A stretch of DNA of 63,963 nt from an uncultured Tessaracoccus sp. GTDB taxonomy: Bacteria > Actinomycetota > Actinomycetes > Propionibacteriales > Propionibacteriaceae. Within the stretch, counting starts at the first letter, position 1. Each line of letters opens with the position of its first letter. The notes beneath the pieces were generated by a model. That model was not told where the DNA came from. It saw only the letters and a program-made list of their open reading frames with translations, and searched no databases. Location of the stretch: assembly GCF_943914565.1 (NCBI RefSeq), contig NZ_CALUCN010000015.1:1-63963 (forward strand). Direction: 5' to 3'. Shown in pieces: positions 1 through 8,077 of this stretch. Made by a program: the position numbers and the translations under genes.

Positions 1-2
1 AC

Positions 3-848
3 GTGGGCCGGTTCGAGGACGACCACGTCGGCCTGTTCGGCAAGGTCGCCGCCGAAGACGGGGTCCTATTCGACCAAGCCCTCGACCAGATCGCCCAGAC
101 CCTCCCTGCCCCAGAGGTTCCGGAGGGTCTGGATGAGCGCGACGTCGCGCGCTTCGTGCGCGGCCAACGGCGTGCCGCCGCGTTCGGCATCTTCGCCCGC
201 CAGGCCATTGGCCAGGACAGTCTCATGGACGTCGACCTCGTCGTGCACGTGCCTGCGCAGACGCCCACGACGGGCCTCGACGCGAAGGACTTCGAGGCGG
301 GACACGGCCACGGCGACGCTGGTGCGCCGCTCGGGTCCTCGGCGTACGTGGAGGGCTGGGGCCGGCTCCTCACCGGCACCCTCCCGGGCTTCCTCGCCGG
401 GTCGAAAGTGACCGTGCGGCCGGTGCTCGATCCGAACATGATCCCCGATGCCACCGGGCATGAGCCGACTGCCGCGCAGCGGCTGGCGCTCTCGGTGCGC
501 AACCCGCGTTCGGTGTTCCCGTACTCCGCCACCTCGGCGAGGCGCTGCGACATCGACCACACCGTCGCGTACGACCCAACGGGTAGGGCAGGCCCCACCT
601 CGATGGCCAACCTCGGCCCCCTCGAGCGCACGGCGCACCGGGCCAAGACCGCCGGCCACTGGTTGGCTGACCAGCCCGAGCCGGGCGCCTTCCACTGGGC
701 CTCCCCCATGGGGTTCGAGTACCTCGTCACTGGCCAAGGCACGGTGAGAACGAAAACACCGGACGTTCCGGTGGCACCCATCCCCGCGCTGCCACCACAA
801 GCACCCCCGGTGTACGAGCCACCACCAGACCGCGCCCGCGCCGCGTGA
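3..848 (+). CDS. HNH endonuclease domain protein (DUF222-type family), 5' end outside the window
   Basis: The reading frame is open from the first bases of the window, so the 281 visible residues are probably the C-terminal part of a longer protein. The C-terminal third carries an HNH-like core: a Cys-Asp-Ile-Asp-His stretch around residues 181-186 followed by an N-L-x-P-L and H-R-x-K pattern near residues 205-222. This layout is typical of the 13E12/DUF222 HNH proteins that occur in many copies in actinobacterial genomes and are often linked to mobile DNA. The tail is Pro-rich. The biological role of these proteins is not settled. Family assignment is fairly secure; the true start cannot be seen. 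Confidence 0.75.
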   Translation: MGRFEDDHVGLFGKVAAEDGVLFDQALDQIAQTLPAPEVPEGLDERDVARFVRGQRRAAAFGIFARQAIGQDSLMDVDLVVHVPAQTPTTGLDAKDFEAGHGHGDAGAPLGSSAYVEGWGRLLTGTLPGFLAGSKVTVRPVLDPNMIPDATGHEPTAAQRLALSVRNPRSVFPYSATSARRCDIDHTVAYDPTGRAGPTSMANLGPLERTAHRAKTAGHWLADQPEPGAFHWASPMGFEYLVTGQGTVRTKTPDVPVAPIPALPPQAPPVYEPPPDRARAA

Positions 849-900
849 GCACGCGGCACCCGACGCTCCGCCCCTCCCACTCCTTCTCCCCACCGCGTCA

Positions 901-925
901 CCCCGCAGGCCACACACCAGCGGGG
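901..925 (+). terminator. Possible terminator hairpin after the HNH gene
   Basis: CCCCGC at 901-906 pairs with GCGGGG at 920-925 around a 13-base loop, about 50 bases past the stop. There is no T-tract, so this is a weak call. Confidence 0.3.
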
Positions 926-1127
926 TACTGGTGCTGCCCGTGCCCAAGATGATCGAGCAGCGCACGAACGGTGCGACGCGAGTTCCCGCGAGGATGGGCA
1001 GGAGCTCCGCCCCGGGCGCAGCCGGGGTTCCGCACGGTTTCCTCCCCGCGATGCGATCTCACCCCCCGGACAGCGGGCGAACCAGCCACGCGCGGACGAA
1101 ACCGTGCGCATTTGGCCCTTCAGCGTG

Positions 1128-1157
1128 GAGAAGACCACCGCCCACGGTGGTCTTCTC
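1128..1157. terminator. Strong 12-bp hairpin, possible bidirectional terminator
   Basis: GAGAAGACCACC at 1128-1139 is followed by a 6-base loop and its exact reverse complement at 1146-1157. An outer TTCAG/CTGAA pair at 1119-1123 and 1162-1166 can extend it after a small internal loop. No T-tract follows. It lies 110 bases before the YbaB-like genes and could isolate them from upstream transcription, or be a protein-binding palindrome. Confidence 0.45.
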
Positions 1158-1254
1158 ACCACTGAAGCACGTCGTGGTGGTGCCGCTGCGCATGCTGGCG
1201 ACGTCATGCATCCGCGCTGCGCGCACACTCCTTTCCCGTGGTCCGGCCTGCTGC

Positions 1255-1267
1255 CATACTCCGAAGC
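1255..1267 (+). promoter_or_regulatory. Possible -10 element for leaderless start of the first YbaB-like gene
   Basis: CATACT at 1255-1260 ends 7 bases before the GTG at 1268. No Shine-Dalgarno is present in the gap. The paralogue at 2032 has the same arrangement, which supports a leaderless transcript. Confidence 0.4.
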
Positions 1268-2005
1268 GTGTCCGACGACTTCTTCGACGACGACTACGAC
1301 CCGCTCGCGCCGATGCCCGACCGGCCCCGCGACGACGATCCCGGCTCCCCGGACACCCCCGCCACCCCCGGCGACGGTGGCTTCAGCGACTCGGAGGGGC
1401 TCGTCCGCATCTGGGTCGACGACGCGGGGCGGCTCACGAAGGTCCGCGTGAGCCCCGTCTGGTTCCGCCGGATCCGCCCGGGGCAGACGCTCGAGGCCGC
1501 GTTCCGGATGGCGTTCCTGCGTGCGGGGCTGCGCGTCGCCCCCACACGCTGGCAGCCCCCGACAGGCGAACCCGCGGCAGGCAAGCGCCAACCCACCACG
1601 GAGCCCACTCCCGTCACGATCGAGGCCATCTCCGAGCAGGTCGAGGCCGCGGCGGCCCACCGTCGGGCTTGGTTCGCGAAGCTCGAGGAGGTGCGGTCCA
1701 TGCCGGCCCCTCCGGCGCCGACGTTCCGCGGCAGCGTCGAGGGCGCCACGGTCACCCTCACCAACGACGGACGCCCGAAGCGGGTCGAGTTCGACGACGG
1801 TTGGCTCGACCGCACACAGGTGGGTGCCGTCTGCACCGCGGTCCTCGCCGCCGCCGACGCGGCCCACGCGCAGGTCGAGGCCCACGAGCCCGACGACGGG
1901 CCGGCCGAGGAGCTGCGCACCATGGCCGAGCAGCAGACCGCCATGCTGCACACGCTGTGCCACCTGCTGGACCCCGGGCCTCCGCCAGCGGACCGACGCC
2001 CCTGA
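1268..2005 (+). CDS. YbaB-like tandem-domain protein, first paralogue
   Basis: A 245-residue protein of unknown function. It opens with an acidic tail containing D-D-D-Y-D-P-L-A-P, then shows two similar segments, near residues 43-90 and 155-205. In each, a beta pair (short strand, D/N-G-R turn, strand) is followed by a W-L/W-F and a helix ending in A-rich sequence. This is the pattern of YbaB/EbfC nucleoid-associated proteins, seen here twice per chain. I chose GTG 1268 over the upstream frame because the next gene starts with the same V-S-D-D motif in the same upstream context. It is a clear paralogue of that gene (2032-2712). Family placement is by pattern and is tentative; such proteins often accompany type VII secretion substrates in actinobacteria. 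Confidence 0.6.
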   Translation: MSDDFFDDDYDPLAPMPDRPRDDDPGSPDTPATPGDGGFSDSEGLVRIWVDDAGRLTKVRVSPVWFRRIRPGQTLEAAFRMAFLRAGLRVAPTRWQPPTGEPAAGKRQPTTEPTPVTIEAISEQVEAAAAHRRAWFAKLEEVRSMPAPPAPTFRGSVEGATVTLTNDGRPKRVEFDDGWLDRTQVGAVCTAVLAAADAAHAQVEAHEPDDGPAEELRTMAEQQTAMLHTLCHLLDPGPPPADRRP

Positions 2006-2018
2006 ACCCCCTCGCTGG

Positions 2019-2031
2019 AATACTGGCAGCC
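2019..2031 (+). promoter_or_regulatory. Possible -10 element for leaderless start of the second YbaB-like gene
   Basis: AATACT at 2019-2024 ends 7 bases before the GTG at 2032, the same spacing as in the upstream paralogue. It lies just past the stop of that paralogue (2005), so the second gene may have its own promoter as well as read-through. Confidence 0.4.
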
Positions 2032-2712
2032 GTGTCCGATGACCTCTTCGACGACGAGTACGACCCGCTCGCCCCACCCGGGGGCGGGCCAGCGCCCGAG
2101 CCCGAAACCGAGGAGCTGGGCGTCGGCGGCTTCGAGGGCGGCGGTGTCGTCAAGGTGTGGTTCGACGACGGCCGGCTGAGCAACGTCCGCGTCTCGACCA
2201 CGTGGTACGACCAGCTCGCCGAGGGTCGCACGCTCGCGATGGCCTTCGAGGAGGCCTTCCTCCGGGCGTCCGCGACGATCCTCGAGGAGGACGACACGCA
2301 CATCGACCCGACGCGCCTGCAGCTCGATCTCCCTCCCTGCACCCCCGAGGCGGTCGACGCCTACGCGGCCATGATGCACGACCACGCCGCACGTTGGCGT
2401 GCCGCGATCGAGGCGGCGCCCGGCAACGAGCCCCAGCCGGAGCCCGCCGTCGGCGAGCACACCGGGGCGGTGGTCGTGCTCAACCAGGCCGGGCACCCCG
2501 CGCGGGTGATGTTCGACGAGGAGTGGCTCGAGGACGCGCAGGTGGGCCCCATCTGCAGCGCGGTCCTCGGCGCCACGCACAAGGCGTACCAAGGGTTCGT
2601 CCCCCCGACCGATCACACGCAGCAGGCCCTCGAGCGGTTCCGCCTCGAGCACGAGGTGCTCCTGGCGGGGTTCCGGCGCCTGCTCGACCCACGTCGTGAG
2701 GAGCACGCATGA
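2032..2712 (+). CDS. YbaB-like tandem-domain protein, second paralogue
   Basis: A 226-residue paralogue of the preceding gene. The N-terminus repeats the acidic V-S-D-D-x-F-D-D-x-Y-D-P-L-A-P signature. Two YbaB-like segments lie near residues 37-80 and 144-190, each with the strand-turn-strand, W-x-x helix order. The start at GTG 2032 is fixed by this similarity and by the shared -10-like element 7 bases upstream; longer frames reaching back to 931 are spurious because they overlap the first paralogue. Its stop overlaps the next start (ATGA at 2709-2712), so it is translationally coupled to the Gly/Pro-rich protein. Function is unknown. DNA binding is suggested only by family resemblance. Confidence 0.6.
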   Translation: MSDDLFDDEYDPLAPPGGGPAPEPETEELGVGGFEGGGVVKVWFDDGRLSNVRVSTTWYDQLAEGRTLAMAFEEAFLRASATILEEDDTHIDPTRLQLDLPPCTPEAVDAYAAMMHDHAARWRAAIEAAPGNEPQPEPAVGEHTGAVVVLNQAGHPARVMFDEEWLEDAQVGPICSAVLGATHKAYQGFVPPTDHTQQALERFRLEHEVLLAGFRRLLDPRREEHA

Positions 2713-3596
2713 GTGACACCAGCAGCGCCTGGAAGGAACTGGCCCGACGGGCCTCCGAGTCGAAGTTCAGCGGCATCACCTCCGAGAGCAACGACCTCCT
2801 GGGCGAGGCCGAGCTCCGCGAGGGCATCCTGAGCCCCAACGCCGCCGGCGCGAAGACCCCCGACGCCGGCATGGGCATGATGCCGCCGGTGATGATGGGT
2901 GGCATGGGCGCCGGACGCGGCGGCCCGGCCCAGGCGGCCCCCGCGGGCGGAGGCGCCGCACCGTCGGGCCCCGCGACGGCGGCCGCGCCCGGCGGCAGCA
3001 GCGGCTACGCCCCGCGCCCCGGCGGCGAGCTGCCCACCGCCAAGGAGTTGAAGCCCGACGGCGGTTCCGCCGGGTCAGGCGGAGGCCTGTCGGGCGGCGG
3101 TGGCGGCGCCCCTGCCCCGGGCGGCGGTTCGCTGCCTGCTGGCGACGAGATGCCCGATCCCGCCGGCGGCCCCGACGACGGCGCCGAGGACCAAGCCGAC
3201 GACTCGGCAGCGCCCGAGGAGGCCGTGCCCGAGGCCACGCTCGAGCAGGAGCCGACGCCGCCCAGCATCGACGACGTCGTCGGCGAGCCAGACGAGCTCG
3301 AGGTGAAGGACGGGTTCGTCGTCGAGCAGGAGCGGATGCAGGAGATCGCCCAGCTCTGGGACGAGCTCTCCGACCAGTACGACCAGGTCTCCTCGCGCAT
3401 GCCCGCGCCGCCCAGCTTGGGCTTCGTGGAGGACGCGCGGACGGCCACCGACGAGCTCGGCTCCTTCGCGGAGCGTCGCAGCCTCGAGGCCGCGAAGCAG
3501 TTCCTCTCGATGAGCCACCGCATGCGTGCCTCCGTGCGGGCGTACCAGGAGTCCGAGGACGAGGCCGTCGCCGCCGTCGGCAGACAGGAGCAGTGA
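2709..3596 (+). CDS. Gly/Pro/Ala-rich protein with helical C-terminus, possible type VII-type substrate
   Basis: A 295-residue protein. Residues about 1-45 may be helical, 50-165 are low-complexity Gly/Pro/Ala, 165-200 are strongly acidic, and 200-295 look like a helical hairpin. After the second helix comes Y-Q-E-S-E at residues 279-283, which fits the Y-x-x-x-D/E signal that follows helical hairpins in type VII (ESX) secreted proteins. It is coupled to the gene before it by an ATGA overlap and is followed one base later by the W-G-G protein. No signal peptide or membrane segment is seen. I do not recognise the family; the secretion idea is inference from the motif and neighbours. Confidence 0.55.
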   Translation: MSDTSSAWKELARRASESKFSGITSESNDLLGEAELREGILSPNAAGAKTPDAGMGMMPPVMMGGMGAGRGGPAQAAPAGGGAAPSGPATAAAPGGSSGYAPRPGGELPTAKELKPDGGSAGSGGGLSGGGGGAPAPGGGSLPAGDEMPDPAGGPDDGAEDQADDSAAPEEAVPEATLEQEPTPPSIDDVVGEPDELEVKDGFVVEQERMQEIAQLWDELSDQYDQVSSRMPAPPSLGFVEDARTATDELGSFAERRSLEAAKQFLSMSHRMRASVRAYQESEDEAVAAVGRQEQ

Positions 3597-3597
3597 C

Positions 3598-4557
3598 ATG
3601 ATCAGGGACTGGTTGTTCGTCCCCAAGCAGACCCCGAAGGTGACCCACGGCGTCTCCACGCCCCTGCTGAAGCAGGAACCGCAGCCCGAGCGCGAGATGG
3701 AGCTGCGCGAGTCGGTCGAGGCGTTCGCCGACGAGCTCGGTGAGACGCTCGACGGCTACATCGAGCGGCAGCGCCTCGGCGACCAGGCGCTGAACTCGCG
3801 CGAGTACCGACGCATGACCGACGCGCTCGACGAGCTCGAACGCGCACTCGACCAGGCCATCGCCGGCGAGCAGCAGGTGCTCCAGGCATTCACGACCCTC
3901 CTGGCATCCCTGAGCGGCTCCGGCGCCGGCCTCGGGCACGACGGGCGCCGCATCGAGGAGCTCGGCACCGGCGCCGCAGACCGCGCCCGCGCCGGCATGC
4001 AGCAGCTCCGCCAGCGGATCGAGCAGGAGGTGCTCATCCACCTCGACGTGCCCGAGGAGGTCGCCGAGAGCGCCGAGGTGTGGAGCGAGGCCGCGGACGC
4101 CGTCGAGCACCTCCGCCCGGTCGTCGAGAAGGCCCGACGGGTGCCCGGCTGGGGCGGCGAGGCCGCCCGCAGCTACGACGAGCTCGCCGACGCGCAGGCG
4201 GGCGCCCACGAGGAGTTCGAGGGGCTGCCCCGCGCGATGGCCGAGGCCTACGAGGTCATCAGCACGCTCAACCGCGCGGTCCTCATCGCCGTGCACGCCA
4301 CGCTGCGGCTCACGCTCCAACAGGCGACGTCGCACGGCCTCAGCGCGCCGGGCCAGCTGTTCGGCCGCGTGCAGCGTTTCGAGCGCGCGATCGAACGCTG
4401 CAACACCGAACTCCTGCCGGAGGCACTCGACATCGCGGGCGAGGGCAGCAAGCAGGTGCAGGGCCGTGCCCGCGACGCGCAGCAGGGCAAGCGCATCATC
4501 GCGAAGGCCTGGCCCAGCCGGGCCGAGGGCCATCCGGGGCCCACCGCGCTGGCCTGA
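3598..4557 (+). CDS. All-helical protein with a WXG100-like W-G-G motif
   Basis: A 319-residue, almost entirely helical protein. Around W185 it has G-W-G-G-E-A-A-R-S-Y-D-E-L, which closely matches the turn between the two helices of WXG100/ESAT-6-type proteins (W-x-G followed by A-A-x-x-Y). It is longer than a 100-residue WXG100 protein, so it may carry additional helices as in LXG or PPE-like proteins. I chose ATG 3598, one base after the previous stop, rather than an in-frame GTG-type start at 3526 that lies inside the upstream gene. It is the last of four same-strand genes; its stop is only 13 bases from the convergent murJ stop. The role is unknown; secretion or scaffold function is inference. 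Confidence 0.6.
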   Translation: MIRDWLFVPKQTPKVTHGVSTPLLKQEPQPEREMELRESVEAFADELGETLDGYIERQRLGDQALNSREYRRMTDALDELERALDQAIAGEQQVLQAFTTLLASLSGSGAGLGHDGRRIEELGTGAADRARAGMQQLRQRIEQEVLIHLDVPEEVAESAEVWSEAADAVEHLRPVVEKARRVPGWGGEAARSYDELADAQAGAHEEFEGLPRAMAEAYEVISTLNRAVLIAVHATLRLTLQQATSHGLSAPGQLFGRVQRFERAIERCNTELLPEALDIAGEGSKQVQGRARDAQQGKRIIAKAWPSRAEGHPGPTALA

Positions 4558-4570
4558 CCACGTCGAGGGA

Positions 4571-7500
4571 TCACTGCCCCCGCACGGCGATCTCGGCGAC
4601 CGCGCCGCGGAAGCCACCGTCGACGGGCGGCAGCTCCGTGAGGTAGACGAGCAGGTACCGCGTCGTGAGCTCACCCTCGGGCGTGAACGTGTGGGCACCG
4701 GGCTTCGCGTTCGCCGTCGCGACGACGCGCCAGTCGGCCTCGCTGCGGGTCGAGGCCTCGTCGCCCTTCGGCGCGCGCAGCTGGGCCGCCGTCGGGCCGG
4801 AGCCGGCGAACGTGACGTCCACGTCCTCGACGCGGACCTCACGGCCCAGGTCGAGCACGAGCCCGACGCCCGGCTTCAGCCCACCCATGGTTGGCCGACG
4901 CAGGTAGCGCACCGTCGTCCACGCCGTGTCCGTGTCGCCGTCGACGGCGCGCTGCACCTCGCCGGGGTTCTCCTCGCCGTTGCCGCCGTCGGCCTCGGGA
5001 TCGAAGTCCTTGACGGACGCGATCTCGACGGTGGCCGGCTCCGCCGCCCCGCCACCGCTGGCCGACCCGCGCGGCGAGGCGGACGTCGTGGCGCTCGGCC
5101 CCTCGGACCCGCCGCGCGTCGCGACGGCAACCAGCCCGACCACGAGCGTCACCAGCGCCAGCGCGACGAGCCCCCAGAACACCAGACGCGGCCGCGACGG
5201 CGTCGGCGCCGCCACCGCACCGGCGACGACCGTGTCCGGGCCGTCCCGGTCCTCGTCGCGGTCCGCATCCTCCTCGTCCCCCGACGGTGGCCCCGGGGCG
5301 GCGACGGACGGCTCGGCCGCGGTGCGCATCGGGCGTGGGGTCACGCGCGCACGGTCGGCGAGTCCCATGCGCGCCTCGAGCTGCGCGCTGGCGTCGTCGG
5401 GCGGCAGGAGGTCGCGCAGCGTGTCCATCGTCACCACGCGGCCCTCGAACGCGCCCTGCCAGATCTCGGCGAGCGCGTAGCCGTCGCCGTGCGGCTCGGG
5501 CCCGGTGGACCACTGGCCGGTGCGCGCGGCGCGCAGCACCGCAGCCAGGGCCGTCACGTCCTGCGCCTCGCGCTGGCTCCACGGCAGCGGCTCCCCCTCG
5601 GCCTCGAGCGCCGCGGCCGTGCCGAAGCCGACGATCCGCACCGCGCCGCCGCGGGTGATGACGACGTGGTCCGGGTCGATGTGCTCGTGGAACAGCCCTT
5701 GGGCGTGCATGGGGGAGAGCGCATCGGCCACCTCTCGCACGACGTACGCGGCGTCGCGCGCGGACATCGGCTCGAACTCCGCGAGCTCCCGCAGCGTCCG
5801 GCCGTCGACGTGCTCGCAGATCGCGTACACGCCGACGCGGGAGTCGTCGTCGCAGCGGTCGACGTCGAGCACCCGCAGGAAACGGGAGTCCGTCGCCGCC
5901 GCGCCGCGTCGGGCGGCGTTCAGCAGCGTCTCGGCGTGCGGGTCGTCGGCGACCATGAGGTGCGCGACGACGTCGCGGTCGAGCACCTGGTCGTGCGCGA
6001 GCCACGACTCGGAGTGGGGACGCAGCTGGAGTCGGCGCGAGAGCAGGTAGCGCACACCGAGCACGAGCCCCGGCTCGCCGATCGGCGCCACCGTCGGCAC
6101 CGCCACCGTCTCCGCGTCCTCCGCCCGCTGCGGCTCGACGTGCTCGGGCTCGTCGACCGGCGGCGGCACCACGGCCGCCCGCGCGGGGGCCGAGGGGTCC
6201 GGCGCCACGACCGGCGTCGCCGGCAGCGGGTCGAGGTCCTCCTCGAACGTGCCCGGGATGAGCGGCCGCAGCCGGATCTCCGTCGGCGGCCCGTCCGGCT
6301 CGACGAGCGTCGGCGCCGGTTCGGGCGCGGGCGCCGCCCCGCGCGAGCCGCGGCCGCGTCGCAGCAGCTCGGTCAGGCGGCGCAGCTCGCGGATGTGCAG
6401 CGCCTTGCCGACGAGCACGGTGCTCGCGAGCACGAGCAGCCCGCCCACGCAGATCGCGACGACGTCCACCCACAGCGGGATCCGGGCGTGGAGCAGGAAG
6501 TGCTGCACCGTCGCGGCGGGGCCACCGAGCACGAGCGACGAGGGCGTGAGCGCGTCGAGCCCACTCGCGGCGGGCTGCGACCACGCCACGCGCATCCAGC
6601 GCTGCGCGAGCCATGCCAGCAGCGCACCGGGGGCGGCCCCGAGCGCCAGCCGCACGATGTGCATGGCGACGAGGCCCCCGTCGAGCGCGGGGAGCCGGCG
6701 GGTGAGCAGCCGCCACGACACGAACACGCCGACGACGTAGGCCACCGAGTAGCTGAGGGCCAGCATCGGCGCGACGCGCGTCGGGTCGGACACGATCCAC
6801 ACGAGGATGACCGCGCCGAGTGCGTTGAGTGAGGCGATGCCGATCTGCAGGCGGAACGGGGTGCGGGTGTCCTCGAGCGCGTAGTAGGTGCGCAGGCACA
6901 GGAACTGCACCGTGAACGGGATGAGACCCAGCGCGAACATCACGAGCGTGCTGCCCACCCACTGCGCGTCGGTGGTGCCCTGGCCGTGCCCGAACAGCAG
7001 CGAGCTGATCGGACCCGACAGCGCGAGGAACACCGCCGTCGCCGGCACGAGGAAGATGAGCGCGAGCCGGGCCGTCTTCGTCATCTCCTGCGCGACGCCG
7101 GTGCGGTCGTCGTCGGCGGCGAGACGCGAGGCGTTGGAGAGCATCGCGGTGGCGAGCGACGTCGTGACGAGCGAGTGCGGCAGGATCCACAGCAGGTGGG
7201 CGTTGGAGTAGACGTTCACGCCCGCGCCGGCGCCGCCGGCGGTGGCGGTGGTGGCGAGCCGGTTCACGACGACGAGCGCCAGCTGGTTGACCGCGACGAA
7301 GCCGAGCGTCCACTTCGTGAGCGAGAACGTGTGCCGGAGCCCGGTGCCCTTGAGGTCGAAGCGCGGCCGCAGCTTGAAACCGATGCGTTTCAGCAGCGGC
7401 AGCAGCACGAGGCTCTGCGCCGCGATGCCGAGCGTCGAGCCGACGCCCAGGACGAGGATCTGGCTCGTCGTGAACGCCGCGGACTTGTCGCCGTCGTTGC

Positions 7501-8077
7501 CCCACACGACGAGGTACGTGCCGAGCACGAGGATCGAGATGACGTTGTTGGCGATGGGCGCCCACATCATCGGTCCGAAGCGGTCGTGGGCGTTCAGGAT
7601 CTGCGACAGCAGGAAGAACGCGCCGTAGAAGAAGATCTGCGGCAGCGTGAGGTAGGTGAGCGCCACCATCGACGCGTACTGCTCCGCGAGCGCGGGCTGC
7701 CGCCAGGCCGAGTCCGAGTAGAGCATCGTCACCAGCGGCGCGCACAGCACCGCGACCGCCGCGACCGCGCCCACGATGAGCATGAACGCGGTCATGATGC
7801 GGTTGGTGAACGCCTCGCCGCCGTCCTCGTCGTGCTTGATCGCCCGCACGATCTGTGGGACGAGCACCGTGTTCAGTGCACCGCCGGCGAACAGGACGTA
7901 GAGCGCGTTCGGGACCATCGTCGCGATCGAGAGGATGTCCGCCTGCCGCGTGCCGTTGCCGAGGATGAACGCGATGAGCACGACGCGCAGCATCCCGAGG
8001 ATGCGCGAGATCATCGTGCCGGACGCCATCACCGCACTCGCCGACAGGAGCTTGCGGGTACTACTGACCTGACTCAC
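4571..8077 (-). CDS. murJ: Lipid II flippase MurJ with C-terminal pseudokinase and discoidin-like domain
   Basis: MurJ flips the peptidoglycan precursor lipid II across the plasma membrane. The first ~560 of 1168 residues are the MOP-type flippase with about 14 membrane segments. A basic and Pro-rich linker leads to a kinase-like domain (about 665-900) whose catalytic loop reads H-E-H-I-D-P-D-H instead of HRD...N and whose DFG is changed to V-G-F-G, so it is a pseudokinase. A membrane helix near 975 precedes a discoidin/F5-8C-like outer domain (about 1020-1168). The same architecture is known in mycobacterial MviN. I favour GTG 8077, behind AGGAGG and overlapping the upstream stop, over GTG 8098. 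It is coupled to the DUF6049 gene. Confidence 0.93.
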   Translation of the reverse strand: MSQVSSTRKLLSASAVMASGTMISRILGMLRVVLIAFILGNGTRQADILSIATMVPNALYVLFAGGALNTVLVPQIVRAIKHDEDGGEAFTNRIMTAFMLIVGAVAAVAVLCAPLVTMLYSDSAWRQPALAEQYASMVALTYLTLPQIFFYGAFFLLSQILNAHDRFGPMMWAPIANNVISILVLGTYLVVWGNDGDKSAAFTTSQILVLGVGSTLGIAAQSLVLLPLLKRIGFKLRPRFDLKGTGLRHTFSLTKWTLGFVAVNQLALVVVNRLATTATAGGAGAGVNVYSNAHLLWILPHSLVTTSLATAMLSNASRLAADDDRTGVAQEMTKTARLALIFLVPATAVFLALSGPISSLLFGHGQGTTDAQWVGSTLVMFALGLIPFTVQFLCLRTYYALEDTRTPFRLQIGIASLNALGAVILVWIVSDPTRVAPMLALSYSVAYVVGVFVSWRLLTRRLPALDGGLVAMHIVRLALGAAPGALLAWLAQRWMRVAWSQPAASGLDALTPSSLVLGGPAATVQHFLLHARIPLWVDVVAICVGGLLVLASTVLVGKALHIRELRRLTELLRRGRGSRGAAPAPEPAPTLVEPDGPPTEIRLRPLIPGTFEEDLDPLPATPVVAPDPSAPARAAVVPPPVDEPEHVEPQRAEDAETVAVPTVAPIGEPGLVLGVRYLLSRRLQLRPHSESWLAHDQVLDRDVVAHLMVADDPHAETLLNAARRGAAATDSRFLRVLDVDRCDDDSRVGVYAICEHVDGRTLRELAEFEPMSARDAAYVVREVADALSPMHAQGLFHEHIDPDHVVITRGGAVRIVGFGTAAALEAEGEPLPWSQREAQDVTALAAVLRAARTGQWSTGPEPHGDGYALAEIWQGAFEGRVVTMDTLRDLLPPDDASAQLEARMGLADRARVTPRPMRTAAEPSVAAPGPPSGDEEDADRDEDRDGPDTVVAGAVAAPTPSRPRLVFWGLVALALVTLVVGLVAVATRGGSEGPSATTSASPRGSASGGGAAEPATVEIASVKDFDPEADGGNGEENPGEVQRAVDGDTDTAWTTVRYLRRPTMGGLKPGVGLVLDLGREVRVEDVDVTFAGSGPTAAQLRAPKGDEASTRSEADWRVVATANAKPGAHTFTPEGELTTRYLLVYLTELPPVDGGFRGAVAEIAVRGQ

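Larger units (their letters stand above)
849..1267. other. Intergenic region without a convincing gene
   Basis: About 420 bases between the HNH gene and the first YbaB-like gene. Open frames here show no recognisable protein. Two inverted repeats lie in it (901-925 and 1128-1157, listed separately), and a possible -10 element sits at its end. Confidence 0.6.

Noticed and set aside
849..1267. Small gene between the HNH fragment and the YbaB-like genes
   Set aside because: Frames here lack ribosome sites and protein-like composition, and they run through two hairpins.
4466..6832. Long open frame antisense to murJ (788 codons)
   Set aside because: Arg/His/Pro-rich translation typical of the opposite strand of a high-GC gene; no domain pattern, and murJ on the other strand is unambiguous.
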